Shown piece after piece: positions 24,372 through 34,889 of a stretch of 64,000 bases of DNA. The position numbers were made by a program, and so were the translations under genes. The notes under the pieces are model-generated. The model was not told the DNA's origin. It did not search any database and worked only from the letters and a program-made list of their open reading frames with translations. Source of the stretch: Stratiolaelaps scimitus (Eukaryota > Arthropoda > Arachnida > Mesostigmata > Laelapidae); the NCBI GenBank assembly GCA_019614645.1, contig JABWDB010000011.1, forward strand, positions 1,909,501 through 1,973,500, written 5' to 3'. Within the stretch, counting starts at the first letter, position 1. Each line of letters opens with the position of its first letter.

Positions 24372-24415
24372 TACGTTGCTCTCTAGCACGAGAGTGCGAG
24401 AGATAGAGCAACGTA
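24372..24415 (+). other. Long hairpin with GAGA loop
   Basis: Outer arms tacgttgctct (24372-24382) and agagcaacgta (24405-24415) are exact reverse complements of 11 bases. Inside, ct/ag and gcac/gtgc pair further, with one A-G mismatch and a 4-base bulge (agat). This closes on gaga at about 24390-24393, again a GNRA-type loop on the + strand. The imperfect stem is more typical of an RNA hairpin than of a recent inverted duplication. Confidence 0.75.
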
Positions 24416-24429
24416 TAGGGATTGCTCGG

Positions 24430-26150
24430 CCTGCCCTCATGCCGAAGATCCTTCGGGACACAGTAGATCCCTTTTCGGCCGGTGTACCCTAAGGTACATT
24501 GCCATCAGCATCGGTCCACAGTCCCCAGGCTGTGGTGATGGGCAGTATCCCAAGTCAGGCTGCAAGGCCTCAGAAGCAGGCGTGGGCCTTGCATTGCCTG
24601 GTTTGCTCTTGCTACCGTCCCTGCCTGACAGTGGAACGCGGTGACAGAGCAGGGAAAACTGCGGGCTGCAGAGGCCGAACGTAGCGGGGGACGCCCGAAC
24701 GAGAGAACGGCGGGGCTTAGCAGTTCATCGATCTTAGCTGCCGGTTTTGCGATAGAGCTGCTCCAGCGACAGTGGCTACAGCAATCCGGCAGGATCAAAA
24801 TGACTGATGGGCGCCAACGAGGGGCCGGTGAAGACTGTTGAGGAGGTCGGGGGGTGGGGGGGGGGGGTGTTTTGGGGAGACTTGAGGGGAAGGCGTGTGC
24901 GTGTGCGTATGTATGTGTGGGGCTGCGGAGCTGTGCTGCAATACTAGGCTGGAGTCGGTCGCCAGCGACCTCGCTCTCATAGCCCTGGCCCCAACTGGCC
25001 ACAGCGACGGTAGAGGACGAGGATAGGTTTGGACATCGCGTTGGACAGGAGCTCCACGACAACGCTAGAGGAAAACCCGACCCTGGGAACAACTCGTCGT
25101 TGGGGGACAGCGACGGGTTCTGAAGAACGGGAGGCCTCTTCGGCTGTGGAGCCACCAGGTCTAGAACTCCACGACTGGTGTACCGATGAGGATCGGGCAG
25201 GCAGTGGCCGATGTGCGGGGGGGGGGGTAAGGGCAGCGGGGACCTGCGGCGTCAGTAGCTAGCACACCGTAGCCTAGCTCCGCGGTCGAGGGGAATACCG
25301 GCGCAAAAGGGGCTTCTGCAAAAGACGATGGACGGCTATAGGGCTGAAACGCTTCGAAGGTCGAGAACGATGATCTGGAAAAACTCCTTTGTTCCTTGCG
25401 CTGTTACACGCTATCCATGTACGCACGTCTCTGCGGTATGGCGACTGATCAACTGATGGCTAATTATGCACGAAAATCCTTTCTTTTTTTAACATTTTTA
25501 CTACGGCCGTCGCCTTCAGCACTGCTGCTACTCGGGGGATTCTCGCAGCTATCCACCACGTTGGAGTGGATTACCATGACTGCTGGTGACACGGGTGGCA
25601 ATGAGCTCTGAAAGAAGGAAGGCAAGCTCGGTAGAGATAAGCACCACCCACCGCCGTGCCGAATTGCGAAGGTACCCGCAGCTTGGAAGTGAGTAGTGTA
25701 CCGGTGTGGCTGGGTGTCTGCGGCACAGTATCCGTCGGCACAGTAAGCGGATGACAACGACGTCCAGGGCCGTCGTTCACTGGGAGCTCTGCCGCAAGTT
25801 GTGAGCAGGACGAAGCCTTTTAGGTTAAGGACTCTAAGCCTACGGGTAGGTTGGGGGGGGGAAGTAAGAATGTGACGACGAACAGCGTCGCGTATAGCGG
25901 GTGCAAAGCAGGCTTCGGTTGGGTGGTCACGGGCTCGAGAACAGGCTGGGGGGGACCAACGCGAGGAAAACATCGATGGGCTTTGTAAGGAGGGGGTTTC
26001 GGAGGAGCACAATCGACGCTGAGAGGTCGCGCGCATTTTAAAAACCACCACCTAGAATTACCCCACTCCGTACCGAATCGAATACATTGTTGGTGTCGGT
26101 TACGCCGACCTGCGCTTCTGACTATAGCCAATGGACGGTGAGAATGGAAC
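24430..26150. other. No gene recognised; G-rich runs
   Basis: Holds G12 at about 24856-24867 within a longer G/T stretch, an alternating GTGTGCGT patch at 24893-24917, G11 at 25217-25227 and G9 at 25853-25861. Such runs could form G-quadruplexes. A 216-codon minus frame (24505-25155) crosses the G/GT runs and is Pro/Ser-rich, so I treat it as composition-driven. Confidence 0.55.
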
Positions 26151-26610
26151 CCACAATACAGAGTACAAAGTGCGCTTTATTGACATAATTACAATTGTGT
26201 TACATCGCTTAAGTCTTCGTAGAAAGTATCAACTAGAAATAAGTGTCACCATGCACAACATACATTGACAATGGCACCATTTTATTATAATTATTCCGCA
26301 ACATTATTTACACTTCCTGCACAATTATCTAAATTTCCACACATTTGAATGATTGCATCCGCGTTATATATGCTAATGAAGCCCTCCTGCAAACTCACAG
26401 TGAGTGAGCGAGAGAATTTCATTAATTTCATATTTACACGGTGGATTAATTGGCGTCATTGTCCCCTATCCGCTTTACTGATGAAGATAATGCGATGCAT
26501 TAATCTCAAAGGCACGTCTCGAATATATTTGTCTCAGACGCTCTTCGGTCTGTACTATATATTCAACTTTTCTCTATTTCACACAAATCGTGTATATGTT
26601 ACATAGTATG
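26150..26610. other. AT-rich island
   Basis: About 460 bp of AT-rich DNA. A frame at 26349-26606 (85 codons) is open, but its Ile/Phe/Leu-rich translation is what AT-rich DNA yields. I saw no organelle gene in it. Confidence 0.6.
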
Positions 26611-27512
26611 TAGTTAGCGGATATGACGGTGTGCCTTCCGCGTCTCCGGAGCGGATCATTAATCTTGATTTAAAATGTCCACAAGCGTGGGTGCGAGGGA
26701 AGCGAGCGCGGGGAGCATTGGTAATTCAGGTGCTGTGACAAACGTACCGCTCAATATATAACTTTCCCGAGTGTTCAATATTACCTGCTCCCAGTTCGAC
26801 ATGTTCAAACATTTGGCTCACCAACTCGGCAAACAGTGTCGCTGCCTCGCTGCCGACTGATAGCAAAATCCAGCAGCGTCAGCCGTCGAGGCGGTTCTAC
26901 GGCCGGTACATTTACTCCTCGAGTGGATCTACCCGACAACACAAGCGTCGCCTGTGAGAACATCGCGACGCTGGCGGAACGGAGGCGCATTTCACAACTT
27001 GGCTCTAGTTTCTTGATACAGTGAAAAGTTTTCGTGTTTCCAGCGGGAAGACGCGATGTTGTTTTGAAGTACAGCCACGAGCCGATGTGGTGCGCTTCCG
27101 AGAAGCGACACCGAAAACTTGTTTCGTCACCTCCGCATGTCCTACTAGGACTTCCTGTCTTGAAATCAAAGCTGATACGGTTTTCTTGTCCTGATCAAGG
27201 CCGGCCTCGTGCGCAAGCTGTGCACCGCCGAATCAAGCCACTACGACAACCGAGTCAGTCTAAATGTTGTTTTCATTACGGCGAAACCAACCTTCGGGAC
27301 GCCCTGATCTATGATACGTACACACGAACCATATATGTGAACGAACATCTCGTAGGCTCGGAGTACACTCGGAGCACGGAGCTTATTGTTGTCCTCTGGC
27401 CACAGTCATCAAAGACAAAATTCACCTTACTGTACAAGCCAACGGCGAATGCTATTCTCCTCTCGTTCGGACACTATGACAAAGGGGTCATGTGGAAATT
27501 AATTCATTTGCC

Positions 27513-27559
27513 TATACACCCTATCAATATTATACATATATTTATACACCCTATCAATA
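27513..27559. repeat. 17-bp direct repeat, 30-bp spacing
   Basis: tatacaccctatcaata occurs at 27513-27529 and again, identical, at 27543-27559. The 30-bp spacing is a multiple of three, so the copies encode the same peptide in the surrounding frame. Confidence 0.95.
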
Positions 27560-27573
27560 GTCGTATCATCTAC

Positions 27574-27596
27574 CGCTCTTGTCCAACAGGTGAGCA
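27574..27596 (+). promoter_or_regulatory. Splice-like junction CAG|GTGAGC
   Basis: A pyrimidine-rich run ends in tccaacag at 27589 and is followed by gtgagc at 27590. It could be the donor that ends the candidate exon, or an acceptor-donor juxtaposition like the one at 14620. Confidence 0.3.
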
Positions 27597-27649
27597 CAAC
27601 AACAAAATACAGAGATCTTCCGATAGACGATTTCCGTTATGAAGATCCC

Positions 27650-29690
27650 CGCCCTCCTTTTTCTCATATCGAATTTAATCTGTGACTCGCTTGCCTACTG
27701 CGCCCACATCCGAGGCATAGAATAGCTTATTAGATAGATTCGATGTTGCACTGACCTACATCTAACGCTGGATAGATATAATATATTTCCTTCTATCAAA
27801 TACAAGCTATACATCCACTGTCTTGGACCTCGGCCAGTATCATCCTGCCCGCCCTTCATCCGTATACTCGTTGAATAAGCTGTAAGAATAACTAAAGCCG
27901 TTGTCCTCTCTCCTACGGTCGGGGGGGGGGGTCGGAGGCCCCCGAATCCCCCGGGGCCCCCTGGCGAACTCGTTCTCTGGTCTATGTAAGTACGTCACCA
28001 GTGCAGCCCCGCTACCGCAACAGAGGCCGCGGCGGCGCTATTCTTCGTATTTGCTCTCGCCGTCTATCCCTCCTGCCTTAGTTCCTACCGGCCCTGTTGT
28101 GTCGTCGTTCTCCGGGCGAGGCTACTCACCAGCCGGATCTGGCCCGCTCCTATCTCTTGCCTATATGTTCCCCGACCCACCCCCCCCCCCACCCTGTTGT
28201 TCGCTGTCCTGTTTCATTGCCCGAGCCGATTTCGTCCCCCCGTCGTATCCGCATGCGAGCCCCTCGGTTTTGCTTCGTGCCAAGACGAACACGAGGACGA
28301 GCACAAACGAGCACGAGGCGTATACTACTTGCTTGCATGAGTAGCTCGCCGAGTGGATTGAACTAATCGGATTTCGTGAATACGAACGCGCTGCGCTAGC
28401 GAGGCCACGCTCGCTGACTAGCGACTGAGAGAAGACAACGAACAGCGGGACGCGAGCTGCTCTCACAGATCTCTCCTTAGCGGCTATGCCCCACAATACT
28501 GCTCACCAGCGCGCTGAGGGGGTAGACGCTAGACGCAAGGGGTCGATCGACGGAGGATCGCCCGGGCAGCAGTTGTTGTACAGAGGGAGTGGCAGGCACT
28601 GGCCGGGGGGTCGGTCTCCGCGTCGAGTTGCCGGGCCTCGCCCGTTCGCTTGTTGCGTTCGCTACTCGCATCTCTCGCGCAGCTCCCGTTACAGCTAGTG
28701 AAACGACTGTTATACAACTGCTACAGCCGTTCATGTTGTCGGGACGTCCGGCAGAGCGTCGATAAAGACGTCACACAGAGCCGTTCTAGCGGAGCCGTTC
28801 CCTAGGAGACGAACTGGGGGTGAGGTGTTACGATGTGGGAAAGGGGGGGGTAAGGATCTCAGTGCCGTGCGTTGGGGGACGGTGGGGGCCTTTATTCTGC
28901 GCGTTGTGGTCGCCGTCGCTCTGCCTGCCCTCCTGCATTCCCCACAGGGAATGCCATTGGATGGGGAGGCTTCGGAGCCGCTTCCGGCGAGCAACTCAAG
29001 GATCGGAGTGGGACGCTCCATGTAGCGACTCTTGGTTCCCTTCCTGCTTCGCGCTGAAGGTACACTCCAACCAAACGATGCTTGCTGCTATTCGTGGGGT
29101 CGCATTCAACATTTCAGTGCAGTGTTACGGGCGTCAATAATAGCGTTCGTGGGAGGCGAACTAGAGCAGCGTGCTTTAGACAATTCGTAAGAGGCTTGTA
29201 CAAGTATCGTATACACCTGCACCTGCATAGGAACATTGGCCACGTAAAACCGATCTCTCGTGGAGGGTGCTGCATGATTCGAGCTCTAACCAAGTAAACA
29301 ATGTTGACAGTACTGGGGTTGCCAAACAACACCGGCCTCGCTCAATTAGCTAACTTCTGACTGTTTTACTATAACGGTTTTTGATCTCCACGATTGCGTT
29401 ACATATATGTGTATATACATGTAATTTAAAATACTGTAGTATATGTCGGGCTTCTGTTATTCCCAAGAACTGGATGGTGTTATACAGGTTGTACTATGTA
29501 CCATGATGTACGTGATGAGTGTGCAAGCGAAAGTGCGCGATGGATGAAGTACAGACAAGATTAGAAGTCATGGGGGACAAGCACGTCCCCCGGTCACTGC
29601 ATTCGATTGCTTGGCTAGCAGCGCCACAGAGTGGTTACGTCCGTGGCGCCCGGTGGGTTGATTCGATGGGCGCGGATGATAGCATCTTAG
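27650..29690. other. No gene recognised
   Basis: Contains G11 at 27921-27931, C11 at 28180-28190 and G8 at 28843-28850. A plus frame at 27901-28344 (147 codons) runs through both the G and the C runs and is Pro/Ser-rich. Frames on the minus strand mirror it. From 29340 to 29480 the DNA is AT-rich and closed in all frames. Confidence 0.5.
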
Positions 29691-29693
29691 ACC

Positions 29694-29715
29694 GCCTGAC
29701 GGCGAGCCGTCAGGC
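29694..29715. repeat. 10-bp inverted repeat with 2-base centre
   Basis: gcctgacggc and gccgtcaggc are exact reverse complements separated by ga. As RNA this would be a 9-bp GC-rich stem with a 4-base loop (cgag). No T-run follows. Confidence 0.9.
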
Positions 29716-29719
29716 CGGC

Positions 29720-31380
29720 AGTAATTGCTGGCACTGACATTGCAAAGAAGCAAGAGGGAAGGGTTTTACGTAATCTGCAATGGTAGCTGCAGTCGCGATG
29801 CCGCGACCCAAGGCTGATTGGATCTTGATGGTGGGCTCCATGTATGGCGGGGGTGGCCGTGTTGAGGTGTGTTTGGCCGGAACCGATTGCCAAACTCATT
29901 GCCCCCCTCTCTCTCTCTCTCTCCCTGTCTCTCTTCAGTCCCCCACAACTCTCTTACGCAGTTGGTTAGACAAACAGTAGACGATAGGGAGAATTCGATT
30001 CTGATCAGCCTTCGACGTCAGAGACGAATCCCGGAACTGGCTTGATTCGCTGTGGGTAGTCTGTGAGTGGTTGAGCTGTAGGTGCGAGGTATGTGTATCG
30101 ATCGTTGGCATTTTCGCATTTTCTCAGGGTATCGCTATCATTTTAGTAAAATAGTCACAGCACCATCAGACGCAGTCGGATGAGAGGTGCGAGCGGGTGG
30201 TCGCCACCCTGAACGCCTGCCGAGTAGATAAAGAGGAGCAGCAGACGTTGTTGCTGCTCCTACTCCCGGTGAAGTAATTTCCGAGTGGGTCGAGAGCAAC
30301 CTGGCAGAGCCAGTTCGAGGCCAGATACAGACTGATCCCACAGTGGTTCCGTCTACTATTGAGGTGGATAGGTCCCCTGCTGGGTGGAAACAGAGGACTG
30401 CTTCGTCTGTCGGCGAGTGGTGAACTTCAGTTCGGGAGAGAGTCCCACTTCGGTAAAGAGAGTAACGCAAGTGTATAGGATATTTCGGGGTTTTGGAGGT
30501 GGCCGGCCTGGGATATTGGAAGGCACCAGCATCTCTGTCTCTCTATCTCTCTCTCACTCTCGGTCTGTTCGACCAGCGAGGTCACCATCATGTCGAGCAA
30601 TGCTTTGGTGTGTGCATTCGACTCACGTCGGTGAGCGCTGAGTCTAGCCAAGTCAGGCGGACGGGCCGATTCCTGCCTGTTTGGGCACTCCATTCGAGAC
30701 TCGTAACGGCCTCAGTCGGAACCGGCCGGAGTATTCTGTTTGATTCGCATTGAGGAGGCGTGTGCGCCGAGCCTAGCGCGGGTGTGCAGATCATCTGAGC
30801 AGTCCGGCCCGTTCGGGGGACATTGGGTGCAGATAGGGGGGGTGCTATAACGCTATGAGAGCAATAAGCAGAGGAGAGCGACTCAAAAGCCGCCGCCGAT
30901 ATTTCTTTAAGAAGGTACGAACGGATGGACCGTGGCAGGCCAAATAGGCCGAGCCCCACCAAACTTATTCTCTCATACGAGGTGAGGTTCTGCGAGGTTA
31001 GTTTGCAGTCGGTGTAACCGGGCTCCGGGGGTGCAAGGGCAGAAGACACACATATGTCGTAACACAAAGCAGACAACTCTGTTTGTTCTATATTTCAACA
31101 GAAAACCCTCATTAATCGACACAAATCGTATGGTCCAACAGTGTCAATGGTATTTCCTATCGAGCATTGTGTTTCTCAGCACAGCGAGGCGAGTCATTAT
31201 TAGTTAAGCAAAGCTATTATAACATGGAGCAGTCGCGACGCCATAGGTACTGGCGTACTGCCAAACAACCCCTCGTTCCGCATGGACATAGCGACCCGCC
31301 AGGTCTGGCGTGCTGCATGTCTTCTTAGCATAAGTATGGTGAGTGCTTCCACCTACGGGCCACGGTGGCCACCGTCGCCC
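29720..31380. other. No gene recognised
   Basis: Holds (CT)8 at 29907-29923, a (TC)n patch at about 30535-30556 and G8 at 30835-30842. The 162-codon minus frame (30588-31076) and overlapping plus frames show no motif. Confidence 0.5.
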
Positions 31381-31390
31381 ACCCCAAACC

Positions 31391-31894
31391 ATGTCCCTCA
31401 TGCAGGCAAGAAAAACGCACGGTATCAACCCGTCACGTGCACGTAGCGCGCCACGTAGTCTGTCGGGGCAGCAACCTTCTTCGACTGTCTCCTCCATTAT
31501 CTGCCTTCATGTATCATTTCATCAAGCAGCGGAGAGCGAATTCTATCAGCAGTATGGCAGTGCCAACATTGCCATACGCAGATCAAAAGCTCGCTGGCGC
31601 CAGCGATTAAGAAAAGGCCTTCCGGGGGCGACCCACTATCGAAAGCGGTCCGAGAACCAGCCGTCTCCCACACCCATCCACCCTCTCATACACACGGGTG
31701 CAACTATAAATTGCATGTACACCCATATATATATATATATACACGCTGTCTACGCTAGGCAACACAACGCCGTGGCGTCTTGCTTTATCTATAAAAACAT
31801 CGAGATTAAACTAATAGAGCCTTCCGCCTTACATAACCATACGACTTGCCCCTCGGAGCCCGCTTGTGTAGACTGGCCTGTAAGGAGCAACTAA
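31391..31894 (+). CDS. Candidate ORF, 167 aa, contains TA repeat
   Basis: An ATG with A at -3 opens 167 codons. Residues roughly 45-85 have balanced composition (…FHQAAESEFYQQYGSANIAI…). The later part is a Tyr/Ile run made by a (TA)n tract at about 31724-31742. No family is recognised. Passing through a microsatellite and ending in a low-complexity tail argues that much of the length is accidental. It may contain an exon fragment. Confidence 0.12.
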   Translation: MSLMQARKTHGINPSRARSAPRSLSGQQPSSTVSSIICLHVSFHQAAESEFYQQYGSANIAIRRSKARWRQRLRKGLPGATHYRKRSENQPSPTPIHPLIHTGATINCMYTHIYIYIHAVYARQHNAVASCFIYKNIEIKLIEPSALHNHTTCPSEPACVDWPVRSN

Positions 31895-31899
31895 CCGCT

Positions 31900-33300
31900 T
31901 CCCGGGGCCTTCACCAGGGTGGCAGCAGTGGCAGCAGTGGCAAGCTTCAATCCTTTTCTTCTGTGTGGTATTTTTCCCGGGCCCGTGGACAGGGCAATAT
32001 GTCCACCAGTCCCCGATCAGCGGTCGACCTATCGACCATATTGTCAGTCGGGTTTGCCTAACAATAACAGAGCCGTTGTAAGGAAGGGACCAAGGCGAGC
32101 CGTACCCCACAAGCTGTCTGCCATTGACGATGCCGTAGCATGAGACCACGCGGCGGTTCGAAGACCCCCGTTGCCCGGAGCAAAGGAAGCGGGCGGGAAA
32201 CGGACGGACGACTGCTGGCTGTCCAAAAACCGCCAAATTGACCTACCGAGAGACGCCGGCAGGCTTCTAGCCGCACCGCTCGACTCGAACAAAACCCTGA
32301 CTCAGTAGGGGAGAGATCCGGCGTCGGGGGCCGTTCACCCGACGTCTTCACCGGTTCGGCTCTGCGATGGCGGCCCCGCTGTCCTGCCGACCCATGCGGG
32401 CTAGTCATTCGCCAACCAAAAAAACCACTTGACCGCCTGCCGTAGCGTATCCTTCTATAGGCACCAATCATATCGCCTGCTACTGGGCCTGTGGACGCCG
32501 ATCAGGACCCGGTAGCGGGGCTGGCTGCGAAGCGCGGCTGTGTTCGCACTATGAAGAGGAATGACGAGCGGACCACCACCGGCGTTCGGCACAATGAATA
32601 GTCTGCTATAGAGACCTAATAAAGATGCTCGCGGGCGTTTGATCCCGAAAGGCGCAATCTTGAATACTACGTGCAAACGTCAAATAGGGAGAAAGAGAGA
32701 CAGGTAGAGAGATGCGAATATTTATAGAACATTGTGTCATTTGCGACCGTCGTCGTTTAAGCACAACTGTGTAGCGCCGCACAGTAATTAGCCTCAAGCT
32801 CGGATCACAGAGTACGCACCTATGGTATGTACTTGGTAGCTGCTGGAAATTCCACTTATGTATATATGTATAATACCCGCAACGCAAGCTAGGAAACTAG
32901 GAGTTCCCCAGTGAGTGACCGAGACGAATTTGTGCTGCTCGCACGAAGTCCTTGAACTCAAGGACGAACTCCTACTGGCCAGCACACATACACCTGAGGC
33001 CACAGAAAGTTGATGCTGATGGAGCGACGATGCAAAGCTGCACCAGCGCTCCTGGTAGTCCTTCACTTCATTCTGGGGCGTCCGGCGTCGCTATCCGGAA
33101 GCCTCCCGTCTGAGCCTTCAATTCGCTCACAGTCACCAGCGTCATCCATCAATTAGATATTTACTGACGACCGGACCAGCGTACGATGCAGGCCAACTCC
33201 GAGGTCAGTCCGGAGTCTTTGGCCCCGATTCGGCGGCCAGACGTCTCAGCCACATTGGTACCAATGCTGGATGGTCGATTGTGTGAAGTGCGCTCCCTCG
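31900..33300. other. No gene recognised
   Basis: Mixed DNA. A hairpin (gtccttga/tcaaggac) lies at 32948-32965 and a short TA/TG tract at about 32855-32870. Minus-strand frames up to 137 codons (32058-32471) are mirrored by plus frames. Confidence 0.5.
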
Positions 33301-33316
33301 TTCAAGATGATCGCCG

Positions 33317-34168
33317 TTGAACGACCGCTGGTGTATTGCACTGCGTCGACGCGAAGGGAAAGACCAACCGGGAAAAGATTACTGCTGTTCGCCTCGCGGC
33401 TGCTACCGCCGCCTCCTCCAGTGTTCAAGGCAGCCAGCGAATGACGCCAATGTGCAACGTTCGTTGAGGGTCTCTCGTCGCCGAAATGGGATTACTTGGC
33501 CAACGACCTCGTTGTCGTCGGCCACAACGTCAGCGTTTACGTTGGCATCAACGCCGACGATGGCGATGGGGCGGCCGGAACGAAGCCCGATCCTGGCGCC
33601 GTTAGCAGCGCCGGTCAATTTTTGGGAAGCAACGCTTTTATTAACCGGCGTTGCTGGGCAGAAATGGAACGGCGCTCTGCTTGGCCCATACCCCGAGCGG
33701 CTCTTTCCTCTGGCGCGGCAGTGGCGGCGGCGGCGTTTGACGTCGTTGTTATTACTGCTGCCATTATTATTACTGCGAAAAAATTGCCGGAAATTGCAGT
33801 CAGTATCTGCCATTGAACGGTGGCGAAAGGGAACAGTGGCTGTGGCCGGGCCAGACCCGAGGCGAATCCTGGAACTATCGCTAATAAAAGCCTCTTCGAG
33901 ACACTTATTTGTATTGCCGTTTCGACTGCTTGCTGGCTTGGCAGAGCGAGCTGGTCCAAGTGGCGGGAGGGATCCAACTGGAACAGCAATCGAAGCGTGT
34001 GGTGTACCACATGACGTGGATAGTCTACGGGCAAAGGGATGCTGGCGTGCTCACGCGATGACAAGAGCTGGACAAAGCAGCCTTGCGTTTATCTTTTGGC
34101 CTTCGCGCTCAGCGCAGGAAATCGTACGCACCTCGGTAACAAAATGTAATCTATTAGAATATATCTAA
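33317..34168 (+). other. 283-codon open frame without an early ATG
   Basis: The plus strand is open for 283 codons but starts at TTG, and its first ATG lies roughly 80 codons in. The translation has a Leu run (SLLLLLPLLLL) from a TTG/TTA-rich patch and otherwise Arg/Ala/Pro-rich sequence. Two other plus frames and two minus frames are open over parts of it (for example 33403-33813 and 33615-34064 minus). That pattern fits a stop-poor region better than a gene. An internal exon cannot be excluded. Confidence 0.15.
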
Positions 34169-34340
34169 ATTTTCCAACCTGACTCGTATGCCTCGCACCC
34201 GTAGCAGATACCCCACCGTTGCACGTTTGCATTTAAAGGGGCTAGTCTTATAAAGACGTGTACGTGGCAAGATAGGGTGATGTGATGTTTCTCCCTCGTC
34301 GGAGCTCGATGAAATTGTCCGCAATCGCTAATCGTGTTCA

Positions 34341-34368
34341 ATATGTTCCTTTGCGTTACAGGTGAGTT
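34341..34368 (+). promoter_or_regulatory. Splice-acceptor/donor juxtaposition
   Basis: A pyrimidine-rich run ends in gcgttacag at 34361 and is followed directly by gtgagt at 34362. It is the same architecture as at 14620/14621. It lies 23 bases upstream of the ATG frame at 34385. Confidence 0.3.
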
Positions 34369-34384
34369 TTGATTGACCGTGTCG

Positions 34385-34888
34385 ATGTGTCAGGACGCGC
34401 GCGCGTTCAAATTCGCCAACATCAGCGAACCTCCGAAAGCGGACATCAACTTTCAAAATCAACATAAAAAGGGCGAAATTGAAAATCGTTGTCTCGTGTC
34501 TATTGATGATTCAAATGTACGCTTCGAATGTAGGGGTTTTTTTTTCGATTCGCGTCGACGAATCTATTTGAGCGTTAACTTCCGCGACGTCGCATCGTCC
34601 TTGGTTGTGAGATCCGACGTCGGGTTCGACGATCGTCGCCCGATAGTTGGAGAGAGAGAGAGAGATGCGCAAGCGGGAGTTCGCTGTATAAGCTTTATGT
34701 GGAGAGACTCGGACGTAGAGAGCTACCTAGTCCGGTGTGTCTTCTCGAGGGCGAGGCAGGCGGGCGGGCACCGGCCGTACCGTGGATCTACTCAGGCAAG
34801 TAGATTCACATGCTGCTCCCCAGGTCAAAACCCGTTCGGGGGAGAACGGAAACTCGGGGGTACCGGTGGCAGTTGCCGGCGTTCGTAG
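34385..34888 (+). CDS. Candidate ORF or exon, 167 aa, unrecognised
   Basis: From the ATG at 34385 the frame runs 167 codons to a stop; an in-frame TGA lies just upstream at 34370. Residues 1 to about 80 read like ordinary protein: mixed charged and hydrophobic residues (FKFANISEPPKADINFQNQ, then KKGEIENRCLVSIDDSNVRF). This is unlike the Arg/Pro/Ala noise common in the window, and the first 250 bases are not stop-poor by composition. Further on, a (GA)n tract (34650-34665) adds a short ERERD run and the tail is low in complexity. No domain is recognised. The true end may be a splice site rather than this stop. Confidence 0.3.
   Translation: MCQDARAFKFANISEPPKADINFQNQHKKGEIENRCLVSIDDSNVRFECRGFFFDSRRRIYLSVNFRDVASSLVVRSDVGFDDRRPIVGERERDAQAGVRCISFMWRDSDVESYLVRCVFSRARQAGGHRPYRGSTQASRFTCCSPGQNPFGGERKLGGTGGSCRRS
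34650..34665. repeat. (GA)8 microsatellite
   Basis: A pure GA tract inside the 34385 reading frame. Confidence 0.9.
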
Positions 34889-34889
34889 C

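Larger units (their letters stand above)
26725..27642 (+). pseudogene. Open frame with one TGA; candidate decayed gene or exons
   Basis: One plus-strand frame stays open for 99 codons (26725-27021), meets a single TGA (27022-27024) and stays open for another 205 codons to the stop ending at 27642. That is about 300 codons with one interruption in DNA that is not especially GC-rich. The first part contains TPRVDLPDNTSVACENIATL. The second contains TELIVVLWPQSSKTKFTLL and ends with a duplicated IHPIN motif encoded by a direct DNA repeat. No family is recognised. An acceptor-like tttccag (ending 27042) follows the TGA and a CAG|GTGAGC lies at 27589/27590, so 27043-27589 could be an exon and the TGA intronic. 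A dead gene is the other reading. Confidence 0.3.

Noticed and set aside
24505..25155. A 216-codon minus-strand frame
   Set aside because: Pro/Ser-rich translation through G-run and GT-repeat DNA, mirrored by plus-strand frames; explained by composition.
26150..26610. Organelle-derived DNA in the AT-rich island
   Set aside because: The short hydrophobic frame does not resemble cytochrome b or cytochrome oxidase segments that I would expect to recognise.
29694..29715. GC-rich inverted repeat as a transcription terminator
   Set aside because: No T-run follows on either side, and the window does not look bacterial.
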